NCBI RefSeq assembly: GCF_036370855.1
Contig: NC_088111.1
Span: 19,875,501-19,939,500, forward strand
Direction: 5' to 3'
DNA: 64,000 bases
Source of the DNA: Dromaius novaehollandiae
Taxonomy: Eukaryota > Chordata > Aves > Casuariiformes > Dromaiidae
The stretch's first letter is position 1; every line of letters begins with the position of its first letter. The notes beneath the pieces were generated by a model. The model saw only the letters and a program-made list of their open reading frames with translations, ran no database searches and had not been told where the DNA came from. This document shows positions 1-11,520 of this stretch, piece after piece. The position numbers were made by a program, and so were the translations under genes.

Positions 1-553
1 AAGGACCAGCACCTTTGCTGGATCTTGGTTGCTGCTCTTCACGAAGTCACAAAGCTCAGTGAACCCTTAAAAATTCCATGGAGTAGTTTCTCTTTACTGG
101 CACTAGCCATTGTTGGCAGTCGGAAATCAGTTTGGTGAACGTAGACTGAAACTTCTTCAAGTCCCATATGGACAGACAAGACTTCCTGCTGGAAGAGCCT
201 GTGGCAATACCGGCAGCCTTTCCATACCGCCACTATAATCTACTCCGTGATTCCACCATAGCCCTAAAGCAGAACCCAGTACTCTTTTGCACACAATCCT
301 TTTGCTTAGTTTACATCATCTTCATGCTAACTGACAGCATTTCTACAACGATTCGAACTGGTACTTCTCAGGCTACAACTTACAGTCCAACAGCTATGCA
401 GAGATTCTCTCCTAGCCAACCAGAAATCATAAGGAAACATATTTTAAAATCCACTTAGACTGCAAAGTCCAGCTGTGTGACACTCAGAGTGACAAAGCAT
501 GCCAAGGTACTAAACAACATCAGCTCATAAGAAGCCTTTCCATTTATATAATT

Positions 554-575
554 TATATATATATATATATATATA
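554..575. repeat. (AT)n simple repeat
   Basis: Alternating AT dinucleotides for about 22 bp in GLYR1 intron 3. A related ATAT/GTAT run lies near 922-945. Confidence 0.85.
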
Positions 576-1866
576 AATGAAACAAGATTTTTGAGTACAT
601 CATAAAAAAAGCATGTTAAATATTTTTCTGAGATATAAATTTCTAAATAAAAATAACCTTCTTTCTACCAAGGTATTCTCTTAGGTTTTTCTCAGCCTGC
701 ACATCCTATCCCTTCTCACTGCACGTGTCCATTAGTTCCCTTTCCCGTTACTTTTCCTCTGGGATGAAGAAAGGCTGAAGCACAAAGCTTTCTGGCTCCT
801 GGCTTCAAAGGTGCATCTTGGTGCTTTGAGATCTATTAAGTCTTTGTCCTTTGTGATCCTGAGACAAAATAACAACTGAAAACACAGCCTCAAATGCTGG
901 CTGAGAAAATAAATAAATAAATATATATATGCATGTATGTATGTATCCCTCAGCCTTTTACTTTCCAATTTATCCTTTGTGTGTCATCTACTTGGACTAC
1001 TTTCTACAAGATAGAAACATGTCTTTTGACACTAGATGTCCATAAACCATTTTCATGTAACGTTTCAAGCACCAGAAAATTAAACAACATCCCAAAGTCA
1101 TTTATGTTTATACTGAAGATCCCTCTGTTAAGCGAGAACCTCATAGCCAAAAAGCAATATTTAGATAAGAGGTCTCAAGATGTAACATAGAAAGAAATAC
1201 TATTTCCCTCCTGACTCCGCAATGAATTAATGTCCTAAAAAAGCATTGGTGATATTACATTACTGAAGAGGTTGTATTTAAGATGAGATTGTATTGATAC
1301 TGCTGCACAGAGTCATCTAATATCCATGAAGAAGGAGTGAAATGGAAAGTGAAAAGATAAAGAGCACTATTAAAAGGATATTTTAGTAATGGTTCTGTTT
1401 GCCCATTTCCCCTTACCTTCCCTTCTTCCCTCTACAATGACATTCTTACAAAACCACCACTCACTGTAAAATCCACGTTCTATTCATGAACAATAAACAC
1501 TCAGAAAAGAGATGCAGCTAGAGATGTCAGGTTCAAATCCATGGTACGAGCTTAGCGCAGGTAAGATGACCTCAAAAAACACTTTCTAGTCTCTCTTTCA
1601 GTCTAAAGATACCAATTCCTAATGATAAATTATAGGAACAAAAGTGATAGAACCTCTACATATATATACACATATATACATTTTTTGCAAGCTTTACAGT
1701 TAGGGCTGCAAAATGGTGGCATTGTATCTCCAAGTTTCTCTTAGCAGGTAAACTCCAGAAAAGTTTTCATAAAGTTTACATTGTACTATTTTAGATGCCT
1801 ACATTAAATGCTAACACAAATCAATTTTGAAAGTCAAAAGCAAACAGCTTGGCTACTTAAAACCCC

Positions 1867-1900
1867 AGCGTGTATGAGCACACAGCGTGTATGAGCACAC
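1867..1900 (+). repeat. 17-bp tandem duplication
   Basis: The unit AGCGTGTATGAGCACAC occurs twice with no mismatch (1867-1883, 1884-1900). Perfect identity suggests a recent duplication. It lies about 60 bp upstream of the CR1 copy. Confidence 0.9.
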
Positions 1901-1956
1901 ACCATAAAAAACAAATGCAGAAATTTAGGCAAGTTTCCTGCTGAGATGATCAGTGT

Positions 1957-2957
1957 CACGAAGTCTACCTGGAGGCCTGTAAGTAGCGGTGTACCCCAGG
2001 GGTCAATAGTGGGTCCTGTTCAACATCATCATCAGTGACCTGGATGATGGGACAGAGCGAGCCCTCAGTAAGTTTGCTGACAATGCAAAACTGGGAGGAG
2101 TGGCTGATATCCCAGAGGGCTGTGCTGCTGTTCAGAGGGACCTGGACAGGCTGGAGAGATGGGCAGGGAGGAACCTCATGAAGTTCAGTAAAGGCAAGTG
2201 CGGGGTCCTACATCTAGGAATAACCCCAGGCACCAGGCATAGGCTGGGGGCTGATCTGCCAAAAAGCAGCTCTGTGGAGAAGGACCTGGGGGTCCTGCCA
2301 GACAACAAGCTGATGACGAGCTAGCAGTGTGCCCTTGTGGCCAAGGAGGCCTGAAGTCCAAGAAGGTATCCTGGGGTGCATTAGGAAGAGCATTGCCAGC
2401 AGGTGCAGGGAGGTAATCTTCTCCCTCTACTCAGCCCTGGTGAGGCCACATCTGCAGCCTTATGTCCAGGTCTCAGCTCTGCAGTACGAGATGTGGAGCT
2501 ACTGGAGGGAGTCCAGCAAAGGGCCACTAAGATGATTAAGGGACTAGAGCATCTCTCATTTGATGAGAGGCTGAGAGAGCTGGGACTGTTCAGCCTAGAG
2601 AAGAGAAGACTGAGGGGGGATCTTATCAATGTGTATAAATATCTGAAGGGAGGGTGTAAAGATGAAGCCAGACTCTTCTCAGTGGTGCCCAGTGACAGGA
2701 TGAGAGGCAATGGGCACAAACTGAAACACAGGAAATTCGGTCTGAACATAAGGAAAAGCTCTTTGACGGTGAGGGTGCCTGAGCACTAGAACAGGTTGCC
2801 TGGAGAGGTTGTAGAGTCTCCATCCTTGGAGATATTCAAAAGCCATCTGGACAGGGTCCTGGGCAACATGCTGTAGGTGATGCTACTTCAGCAGGGGGTT
2901 TGGACTAGATGATCTCCAGAGGTCCTTTCCAACCTCAACTGTTCTGTGATTCTGCCG
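1957..2957 (+). repeat. CR1 LINE, 3' fragment (about 1 kb)
   Basis: Sense on the plus strand. It runs from the late reverse-transcriptase region ('...GTGTACCCCAGGGGTC...', '...AAACTGGGAGGAGTGGCTGA...') to the CR1 3' end ('...GATGATCTCCAGAGG...', ending TTCTGTGATTCTG). The 3' part of the RT frame is broken by stops and shifts: fragments at 2100-2324, 2329-2535 and 2403-2789 are pieces of one ORF in different frames. It is 5'-truncated, as is usual for CR1. The left border is approximate. It lies antisense to GLYR1 in intron 3. Confidence 0.92.
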
Positions 2958-4194
2958 TGAAAAGAGACTGCCCCAATTTTCCTCAACAGGAAAACTCAAA
3001 TGGCTGAATTCCAGAACTCGATATGCTGTATAAATGTCTTCATCAAAAAGAGCACAAAAACACTACAGTACATTAGACTAACAGTCCATGCAGCTGAGAG
3101 GAGAGGATACTTAGCAAAAGAAAATAAGCAGCAGGGAAACACTGACAGAAGTAAAGTATTAGATTTTTCAAATTTAGGCAGTAAGAAATTTTACAGGATA
3201 CTTACACTTCCAGAGATGTCAGCAAGGGGTGAAAAAGTTTTGACTATAGGGATTTTTAGCTATGGCACTCTTCCTACAGACTTACAGCAATATTCCAGTT
3301 AGCTCCAGTATAAAACAGCCTACCTTTGGCAATATGGAATTCTGCATGGGACAGTTTGCCCAACGGAGAAACGCCAGCAATGTTTGCTAACCCCCTGTGT
3401 CTGCTTAGCTTATCCTCTCTGGCTCCTCAGATTCCCAGAGTATCATATCCAATGCCTGGCAAACACTAAGCATTTTCTGATGTTAGGATCTGAAAGAATG
3501 TGTTATAAAGTCTACATCCAAAAGTTTCTCTCCCCCCTGGAAGCGAGGGAGAACAGTGACAGAAAAAGAGGGTAGGTGTTAGCATTCCAACAGGATATGG
3601 AGGATGGGAAATCAATGACTGCTGTGCTAAAAATCACTGTATCTGATGGAAATAGGCTGCAGATAATTATACTTATCTTGGATTGCAAACTTCCTCTGAT
3701 TTTTCCATAATATATCAAGTCAGGAAGCGACCCCTGACCTCACTGCATTTAGTGAGACTATTCAGTTTTGTACTGATGTGGCAAAAAGGTACTATGAGGG
3801 ATAATGGACTGCTCTAGCTTGCTATTAAGACTTTGATACCTATGACGTGCAAGACCATTTGGCTATTAAAGTATATCCAATGAGTTAAGTGAATACAGTG
3901 AATGTGTGTGTGTGCATGTGTTCATACACGTACGTGCATGCACATAGACATATCAGAATACAGCCCTGCTGACTGCAGAACTCTCCCTAATATGTCACCG
4001 AAACAAAGCAGAGTGACGACACATAACACAAAGCTATAATTTATTAGTTTTGACAATGCCATAACGAACTCCTAAACGGGCAATGAAATGTTAGAATATT
4101 TTAAACTGGATGAAGCACACTAAGAATTTCTCTAAGACTTGCAGGCTATGGGCCTGCCAGTCTAGTAGTTTAATTACTAGTAGTAATGAATTTG

Positions 4195-4298
4195 TCACAG
4201 AATCACAGAACGGTTGGGGTTGGAAGGGACATCAGGAGATCATCTGGTCCAACCCTCCTGCTGAAGCAGGGTCAGCTAGAGCAGGCTGCCCGGGACCA
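4195..4298 (-). repeat. CR1 LINE, short 3' tail
   Basis: The reverse complement of the CR1 3' end: starts TCACAGAATCACAGAACGG and continues through the GGAAGGGACATC...GGTCCAACC block to about 4298. Only about 100 bp remain, with no coding capacity. Confidence 0.9.
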
Positions 4299-5442
4299 TG
4301 CATATAAATGGATAAGTGTAAATAACATAGTAATTTTTGCATTGCTGCACTTTGTTATTGGAATGGCATACAAGGACTTCCCACAAAACTGTAGCCTCGG
4401 AAATAAAGGAACTCTTAAAAACAATCTGAAAAGTGCAGTTAGGAAGACTGATAAGAGATCAAAGCTCTTCTGCTATTCAGAAAGACTAAATCAAATTTGT
4501 TGTTTATAGTCCAGTAACTAGATGTTGTTACATACTTGCCAGCTGTTTGGGCAGGATATATCAATTTTTCTTGATTTTGGATGAGGAATCATTTCAACGC
4601 TACTTTCTCTGAGAACAGCCACAGAACTCACAAGAAGAACTCCTAGGCAAACTAGAAAAATTTCTTTGCAGAATAAGTTAGTAAGAGAATGTATTATACA
4701 AGTGTACATATCACAGTCTAGGAAATCACCTAGAAAAGGACATGGATAGCGTACCACTACTATGAACATCAAGGCAGCTTTCACTGTGGTAGAGCACAGG
4801 AGTATTCCACAGCTTAAGTGAAGAGACAAAAACCTCTTCCACAAATAAAAAATAGTTATCTTGCAGAAAAACTATTACTTTAAAAGTGATAGAAGCAAAT
4901 AACTCTACCAGAAAGATAAATACAAGGAACACCGGGCTCAGCAGAAACTTTACCAAAAGCCAAGTTTTACAGCACAGTCTGAATGTGTTCATACTCTCAC
5001 TTTTACATCTTCAGCCAAAACTACTTACATTAACTGGAAGGCTTTATTCCTTAGTCACTGCAGCACCACCCTGGGCCAGTAAGTATTAGCATTCAATTCA
5101 CACGCAAGGTTACAGGTGAAGAAAAGTGGGCATTCTCTTTTGAGCTGTATCCTAAGCAATTCAGGATTTCACAAATAACAATTAGAGCCTACCTACATAT
5201 TATGCCACCTACTCATTACGCCAAAAAACACTGCCAACCTCTCTCATCAGTGTATTTTCATTCGCCCATCCACTCTGTTCAGATGCATGAAGTCACATTG
5301 CCTACCAGTTTACACTTCTAAGAAGCTTCCCCCTTAATCTTTGGTACAGCACACTGGAGCCACATAAGTCAGGAAGAAACAACTTTTTACCAGCTTGAAA
5401 CAGTGCCCTTTTTGAGCAGAGTGTCCTCTGGGACTCCTCAGG

Positions 5443-5462
5443 AAAAAAAAAAAAAAAAAAAA
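5443..5462. repeat. Poly-A tract followed by a T-rich tract
   Basis: A run of 20 A is followed four bases later by T-rich sequence to about 5490, so the two could pair as a hairpin in RNA. No recognisable retroposon precedes it. Confidence 0.85.
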
Positions 5463-7518
5463 GGCTTTTTTTTTTCCTTTTCTTTTTTTCCTATCAAGAG
5501 CCTGAGATTGCTTGCCCATGGACAAATTAGCTGGCAAACATCTGCTGAAGTTTATTAGAGGGCTTCTACCTGCCAGCCATCATTGCCTTAATCTTACACA
5601 GACTGGAGACTAGTCAAATGGCTTACGTCCAGACTGTCACCTGTTAAACTCTGACAGAGTAAGACAATAACAGAAGAGCTACAAAAAAGGATCTGTGGTA
5701 TAGTAATGTCATCCTACGATCTTGAAAAAAGGCAGAAAGAGGGAAGTACAAGTTGACAGGAATGGCGTGCACTAAAATTCCAGTATGAGTCAGCGTACTC
5801 ATCACACCACAGATTACACTCAGTGATCAGAGCTTAGCATCCGACTATTTATTATTTTGTTCATTTTGCAGAGTAGTGATAGTTGGTGGTTAGGTATTTC
5901 CACTTACCGTTTATAAACATCTAAAACAAAAGCATCTGTAAGACACATTAGCTTACTTGAACAAAATAAACAAAAGGATTTTCCCTTCAGGCTCAGATTT
6001 TAAGTGAAACAATTTAAGTTTTTCCTGATTTGGTTCTTTGACTATGATCAAAGCCAAGGATTTTCTCTAACAGCTCTAACCAGCGCACTTTTAAAGGTCC
6101 CGGTCAGGACAGAACACACACAAGTTTCTATCCATTCTGTCTATAAATACGGTTCTACAAAGACACCAAAGGGGACAATATTTATTTCTACTTAATTTTC
6201 AGGTAGGATATGCCAGCCGGACCAACTGGATTTCTAAATCATGTGATTTTCCAACAGGAAATGATTAATTAAATTTCACAGGCTGGAGGGTGTTTTTTTG
6301 GCTATGTTAGCCTCTCAGTTGATTGGATTTTCCCTAGCTTGAGCTCTAGAATCATGCAATAAACCCAGTTATTTTGCAGCACTGACCTCTTCACCTGCAA
6401 TCAGGCTGCTAATCTCAGCTAGAGTACCCTATATTTATAACCACTATTTCCAAGCTTGTCTTCATACAACTTACCACAAACATATCTGTATCTGCACCAA
6501 AAAATATGCAATACAAAATGAAGAACAGTCAGGAGAGCAACAGCCAGTCTCCTCAAGTTTTAGGACCTGATTAGCTCCCAAAATACTATGGATAATAAAA
6601 AAAGCCACCTCCCCTTCCTCTCTCCCTCCCTCCCCTCCTCATCCCCACAAAAAACAACCTTTACTTGTCTTACATTACTAGAAATCCAGCAGACCTTCCT
6701 ATCAATATGCAGTATCCTTCCCCTCTCCAACAAGTTTAGATCTCAGTTCTTAATGGAAAATTGAATTTTAAATATTAAACAAAAATAATTTTGTAGTTTC
6801 TCTCAAAAAGAAAACTTTTCTCATCTCTTACCGAAGATTATAATTTTCTCCCTCATTGCATGACTAAACACAAAACAGCAGCAAATAAATAGAAAAACTG
6901 AAAAGCTAGCAAAATAACTTTTGGTTTCATAAAATACCTACATTTTCTTTTTTCTTTTTTCCCAGTTTGCAAATATCTGAGTCTAAAACAAATATGATTT
7001 TGCATGCATGCTTGTAATCAATAAATTTTTACTTGCAAAAAGGTAGTCTACAATAGTTTTGGTTCTCCTATGCAAAGTCCTCCCAAAGCACAGCAAGAAC
7101 ATTTTCAGTCATCAGGCATGACAATATGTTCTTATTATGAATGACAAGTATAAAGCTGTTTTATCTTTATAGCAGAAAAAGAAATGGATGCTCTTAGCTG
7201 CACCTTTCTCAAACACAGTTACATGCTAAATCTAACCCAGTCACATCACACCTACTCCCATAAAAATGGCAAGCTACCAAGAACTTTCCTTCATGGTAGC
7301 AGCTAAAATCCTAACATGCTTGAGTACGTAAGTCTTTGCAGTCCTCACACACCCACATGAGCGGCTATAACATGCAATAATAGTCACATTCTTTTTGCAC
7401 GTAGATCAAAGACCACCTTTTGCAAAGCTAAATTTTGTGTTAGCAAAAAATTCTTCCATGAGAGATCCACATTATACAAGCCAATATTTTCACCAGATGA
7501 AAACAAGCAGGTACGTAC

Positions 7519-7598
7519 TGATCTTCTGTTCCAAAAAACTTCACAAAAAAGCACTTTTTTCCACGAGGTTTCTTCAGATCTTTAGGTGGATTAACAAT
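7519..7598 (-). CDS. GLYR1: GLYR1 coding exon 3
   Basis: Acceptor ...CTTCAG ends at 7599; donor GTACGT starts at 7518. Encodes [16 protein letters not shown] then [10 protein letters not shown] plus two bases (CA) of a His codon, the second beta-strand region of the PWWP domain. Confidence 0.95.
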
Positions 7599-8674
7599 CT
7601 GAAGGTGATTAAAAGAGAAAAGTTACAAAGAGACTGTTTCAAGCACATTAAATTTATACGCTGTGATTTTCTTACTATATGTCTCATAGCTCTTGAAGGT
7701 TTTTATTTTTGTTTTTCTGAAGTTTGACTAGGAAGAGAACTTGAATTCATGACAAGTCTTCCAAGTAAATATATAATCCATATATTTCCTTAGATATGCC
7801 TATGCTGCAACAGGGTACAAAAATACCTAAACTCCACTGACACATCACTATGTTCTTAGTGAGGTTTTTGCCTTCCTATCCCCAATAGGTAAAAGAGAAA
7901 TCTTTCTAAATTTAGAAAGCCAAATGGCATTTGTTAAAGCTTGTTCCGCTTGAGTTATTTTAAAATTTACATTTAAAGCTGTGTCTTTACCCCCAGAATA
8001 GATTTGTTTCTTATAAAGCTTAAAGTATTAGTAAAGAGAAGAGCAGTCATTCTGTTACTCAGGTGACGGCTGAAAGACTGCAGGGGAGCTTGAATTTAAC
8101 TGGACCTGATAACCAGAGTGAAACCAAGTATTTATGATTGTCAGCCACATGGACAACACTTTTCTCTGTAGCATGCTGTTATCTCAGCATGCACAGTTCT
8201 CATACCTACACCAAAAATAAAAACACAGTACTTTCAGGGAAGGAGAAATGATAAGAATGGCACATATAATTTAACTCTTTAAAAAAATAGTCATTTTGGC
8301 CTTTCATCAGAAAAAAAAAAAAAAGAGACAGAAAAATGTAACTCTTCTTCTGCCTCCCCCTCCCGAATTATGACTCAAAAAAATATATAGTTCCAAAACA
8401 CTATTTCAAGAAACCAGACTCTCCATTTCTAATATTTAAAACAGCGTGTATAACCAATTTATTATGGGAGGAGAAAAACCTGTCTTGCAGAAAGTGATAG
8501 GGATTAAATTGCTAAATCTGGAGAATACAATCAGTTCTGGAACCAGATATATTACTGGTCTCTTTTGCTTTTCATTCCATCTGAACTACCAGCTGTTAGT
8601 AACAGGCTGAACTTCTAGATCAAATAAAGCCCTTCATGCATTGCTTGGTTCACAGTTCAGATTTCTGGGTTTTG

Positions 8675-8713
<39 letters not shown>

Positions 8714-11054
8714 CTCATTCATTTGGTGAAACTTCCTCTGTGTGGGGGGCGGGGGGGACACTCACCTTTCCTGGCCATGGAGGATACCGGCCCAGCTTCC
8801 CCCTATGAAAGAATGAAAAGATTAGGCACTAGAACCTGGGAAGAAACAACTATCCCACGTCTACCTTTTTATACTACGACATATTTTCCGTATTAAAAGA
8901 GCACATTTTACAGTCAAAACCTACCGTGAAAGATGTGAGCACAAGCACTTGACACACAAGTATTACATTGCTAGATACCTGCACCTAACCTAAGCCTCTA
9001 TACAATCTGTATGAACTCAACGGAGTATCAGAATTTAAGCCAAAGAAACAGCAGCAGCATAGCTACTGCCTGGAAGACCTAGTGCAGCAGTTCTTACTAC
9101 TCTTGTAAGATTGAATATTCCCTCACAAGGACTTAAGCTAGGGTACTGATGCAGGCAATCAAACCAAAGTTCAAGTTGATAACTTAGATCCTTCAGGACA
9201 GAACAGTCCAGTAAGCACAGCAGCCGCTGATTTCCAGCTCAGGTAGGTGAGATGCTTAGAAGTTCTAATAGGAAAGCATTTATGGCAGAACCCACTGAAT
9301 TATCATTACTTCCATTATCACTTTCTTCAGATGCTTACCACAACAAGATGTGCTAAAGATATGACAGAATCATAAGAGAGGCAGGAACATTTATTTCCTA
9401 CACTTGCAAATGTTTCCATTATAAAAACTACACAAAACTTTTCCTTCACAGAATAGGAAGAAAGCACTTAGTTTTAGTCCAAAGCACGGTGTCTCTATTA
9501 TTATCTTATGTTGTCATGTACAGAGGCTGCAGTACTCTCTCAAAAGCCTATCGGTTATTACCTTACAAGAGACTGGCAGAGAATCTCTGGAGCCTGTCTG
9601 CTACTGAACTAAAAATTCTCAGCAAGTAGTATTTCAACCCCTCCTGAGATGACAATTGCACACGGGAGATTCAGTGGTGATAGTCAGGCAGGAACACTGC
9701 CAAGAGCTTTAACCATGACCATGGCTTATATCCGACACTTCTATTCTTGTACCGAACAGGACTTCATTAAAGCCTTTCATCTGTTGCTGTCTTATTGCTA
9801 TAGTTCTTCTAAGATGGGCCTAGGGATAGTACCTGTCTAGGTTGTCACGTGCAAAACTAAAGCAGGATAATCTGCATTCCAACACTGAGAGCAGTGCACT
9901 CCCCAAATGCTCATTTGAAACAATTTTTGCTAAAAGGAACCAACCTTTACTTACTTTTCTATATAAATTAGACAACTTCACATCACTGTCAATGTTTCGG
10001 ATGAGAAACTGCAGTTGTCACAGCCTGGAGCACGTACTTCTTTTTATCTGGGATATAAATATAAATGCATACACTTGCGTGTTGGGGATTAGCTATTTGT
10101 TGCAAACCCTAGCAGGATGCCCTGGCCTATCAAGTGCAGTAGAGCCTGTGCACTCAAGAATCAGCACTTACAGGCCTCGAAAGAATCCCCTCAGTTGTCC
10201 TGATCTGGAAATTGAGGGGAAAAAAAAAAGAAAAAAAAAGCTCACAGCTTTCTGTTTACTTGAGAGTAAAACTGGAGTGACACGGGGAAGTGGCGGTTTC
10301 TGTGAGCTTCGACAGGAACATCCTAACCTGTAAAAAGAGTCACTTTCCCATATTGTTGCGCTGCTTCATTAAAGCATTCCCGAAGAACACCACGGCTGCT
10401 CTCGCTAACCACCTACTGATTCACTTCCCTCTTCGCCTCCCCTGGGAGGAGACCGTAGTTCCAGGCGATCACTCCGCTGTCCCACTCCCCTCACCCCCTT
10501 CCGTCTCCCCGCCCCGTTAGCCTCCGCTGCCGGCCCGCCCAAGAGCCGAGCCTTCCTCCCCGGCCCGCTCCAGCCCAGCCGGGGACCCCCGGATCCCGTC
10601 CCGGCGCCGCCCGCCCCGGGCCGCCCTGCCCGCCCCCGCGGGACGGCGGCGGCGAGACCCCCCTCCCCGGGCCGCCGCCGGCCCTGCCCCGCCCGGCCCA
10701 GCCCCTCCTTCCCGCAGCTGCACCTCACCCTCCCCGAGGCAGGGGCCCCGCGGCGGAGGGGTGACAGCGCTGCCCCGGGACCGCCTCAGCTCCGGCTGCT
10801 ACGCGCTCCGCCGGGCCGGGCCGGGCACAGCCCCGCCGCCGCCGCCGCCCCCTCCGCCCCGGCGGCACTCAGCCGCCACGGGCGGAGCCTCAGCCGCACT
10901 CCCCTGCGCGCCGCGGGAGGTGTCGTCCCCCGCCGTGCCGCGCCGCCCGCTCGGCGCCCGCGCCCGCTGCCCCCGCCCTGCCCCGCCGCCGCCGCCCGGC
11001 CTGCTCCGCCACTCACCACACCAAGTCTCCGAGCCTCAGACTCACGGCCGCCAT
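7519..11054 (-). CDS. GLYR1: GLYR1 (N-PAC/NP60), 5' part, coding exons 1-3; continues off the left edge
   Basis: Three exons on the minus strand (11017-11054, 8766-8802, 7519-7598) join in phase to encode 51 complete residues plus two bases. They start [13 protein letters not shown], continue [12 protein letters not shown] and end ...[10 protein letters not shown]. This is the start of the PWWP domain of GLYR1. Known of the family: the PWWP module binds H3K36me3 nucleosomes; the full protein (about 550 residues in vertebrates) also has an AT-hook and a catalytically inactive beta-hydroxyacid-dehydrogenase-like domain, works with the demethylase KDM1B/LSD2, and helps Pol II pass nucleosomes. 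The expected next exon (AWIKVEQLKPYH...) was not found in 1-7518, so it and the rest of the gene lie to the left. The start is the only ATG fitting the family N-terminus, inside a CpG island. Identity is recalled, not searched, but the match is essentially exact. Confidence 0.95.
7599..8765 (-). other. GLYR1 intron 2
   Basis: About 1.2 kb of AT-rich sequence between exons 2 and 3, with the poly-A tract at 8679-8707 and a shorter A run near 8311-8324. No gene or transposon was recognised. Confidence 0.8.
8679..8707. repeat. Poly-A tract (29 A)
   Basis: Uninterrupted A run about 60 bp from GLYR1 exon 2. On the GLYR1 transcript it is a U run roughly 60 nt downstream of the exon 2 donor. Confidence 0.9.
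8766..8802 (-). CDS. GLYR1: GLYR1 coding exon 2
   Basis: Acceptor ...CATAG at 8804-8803 and donor GTGAG from 8765. The exon completes the Trp codon and encodes [12 protein letters not shown], containing the signature aromatic/proline motif of the PWWP domain. Confidence 0.95.
8803..11016 (-). other. GLYR1 intron 1
   Basis: About 2.2 kb. AT-rich up to about 10.4 kb, then very GC- and CpG-rich toward exon 1. Open frames such as 9842-10333 have no recognisable similarity. A GCC triplet run lies near 10833-10850. Confidence 0.8.
11017..11054 (-). CDS. GLYR1: GLYR1 coding exon 1
   Basis: ATG at 11054-11052. Twelve codons ([12 protein letters not shown]) plus TG, then donor GTGAGT from 11016. The split Trp codon (TG|G) is completed by exon 2. 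Confidence 0.95.
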
Positions 11055-11057
11055 CTT
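11047..11057 (-). promoter_or_regulatory. YY1-type / near-TISU element over the GLYR1 start codon
   Basis: The minus strand reads AAGATGGCGGC, a YY1-type core that includes the GLYR1 ATG. It is one base off the TISU consensus (SAASATGGCGGC) at the first position. TISU elements are known to couple TSS choice to initiation on very short 5' leaders. Whether this leader is short was not measured. Confidence 0.6.
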
Positions 11058-11520
11058 ACCGACACAGCCACCAGCCGCACCGCGCAAGGCCTGCCGGGAC
11101 AGGACGGCACCCGCCGCGGAGGCCAGCGGGGCGGGGCGGGGCGCGGCGAGCCGGCCGCCATAGGGCAGCCCGCGTCACGTGGCGCGCGCGGGCTGTCAGC
11201 GGGCCGCTCCCTCGAGGTGTGACTGCGGCTGCGGCGCCGATTGGGTGCGCGGCGCGCGGCGCCGCCCGGCTTCAGCCCCCGCGCGTGACGCGCGGAGCGG
11301 CGGGAGGCGCCGGCAGCGGGGAGGGCGCAGAGGGCGGCGCCGGCCCCGCCCGCCGTTCCTGCCGCCGCCGCCGCCGCCCTCCCCCGGCCTCCCTCGGCGC
11401 TGCGCCGCCCTCTCAGCGCGACCGCCCCCCCGGGCCTGCCCGGGTGCCCTCGGCGCCGCCCCTGCCCCTCTGCCCCCGGCTGGTCTCTCGTTTCTGTCTG
11501 TGCGGTGCCGCACGGGCAGG

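Larger units (their letters stand above)
1..7518 (-). other. GLYR1 intron 3 (partial)
   Basis: AT-rich non-coding sequence downstream of exon 3. It holds a CR1 fragment (about 1957-2957), a short CR1 tail (4195-4298), AT and poly-A/T tracts, and a 17-bp tandem duplication at 1867-1900. Small open frames, such as those at 39-233, 168-458 and 7395-7727, have no recognisable similarity and no matching splice pattern. Nothing else was identified. Confidence 0.75.
10440..11520. promoter_or_regulatory. CpG-island promoter of GLYR1
   Basis: Dense GC and CpG sequence spanning GLYR1 exon 1 and its upstream side. Reading upstream from the ATG on the minus strand: tandem GC boxes (GGGGCGGGGC at 11128-11142), an E-box CACGTG at 11176-11181, and a CCAAT box on the minus strand (ATTGG at 11240-11244). 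No TATA box is apparent, as expected for a housekeeping promoter. Boundaries are by eye. An island like this can fire in both directions. Confidence 0.8.

Noticed and set aside
39-233. Minus-strand frame with a CxxC...H pattern, considered as a GLYR1 exon or zinc finger
   Set aside because: It starts at GTG, does not match GLYR1, and has no convincing acceptor and donor pair.
9842-10333. 163-codon plus-strand frame
   Set aside because: Low-complexity KKKRKKKK from an A-rich tract, no family similarity, and antisense to GLYR1 intron 1.
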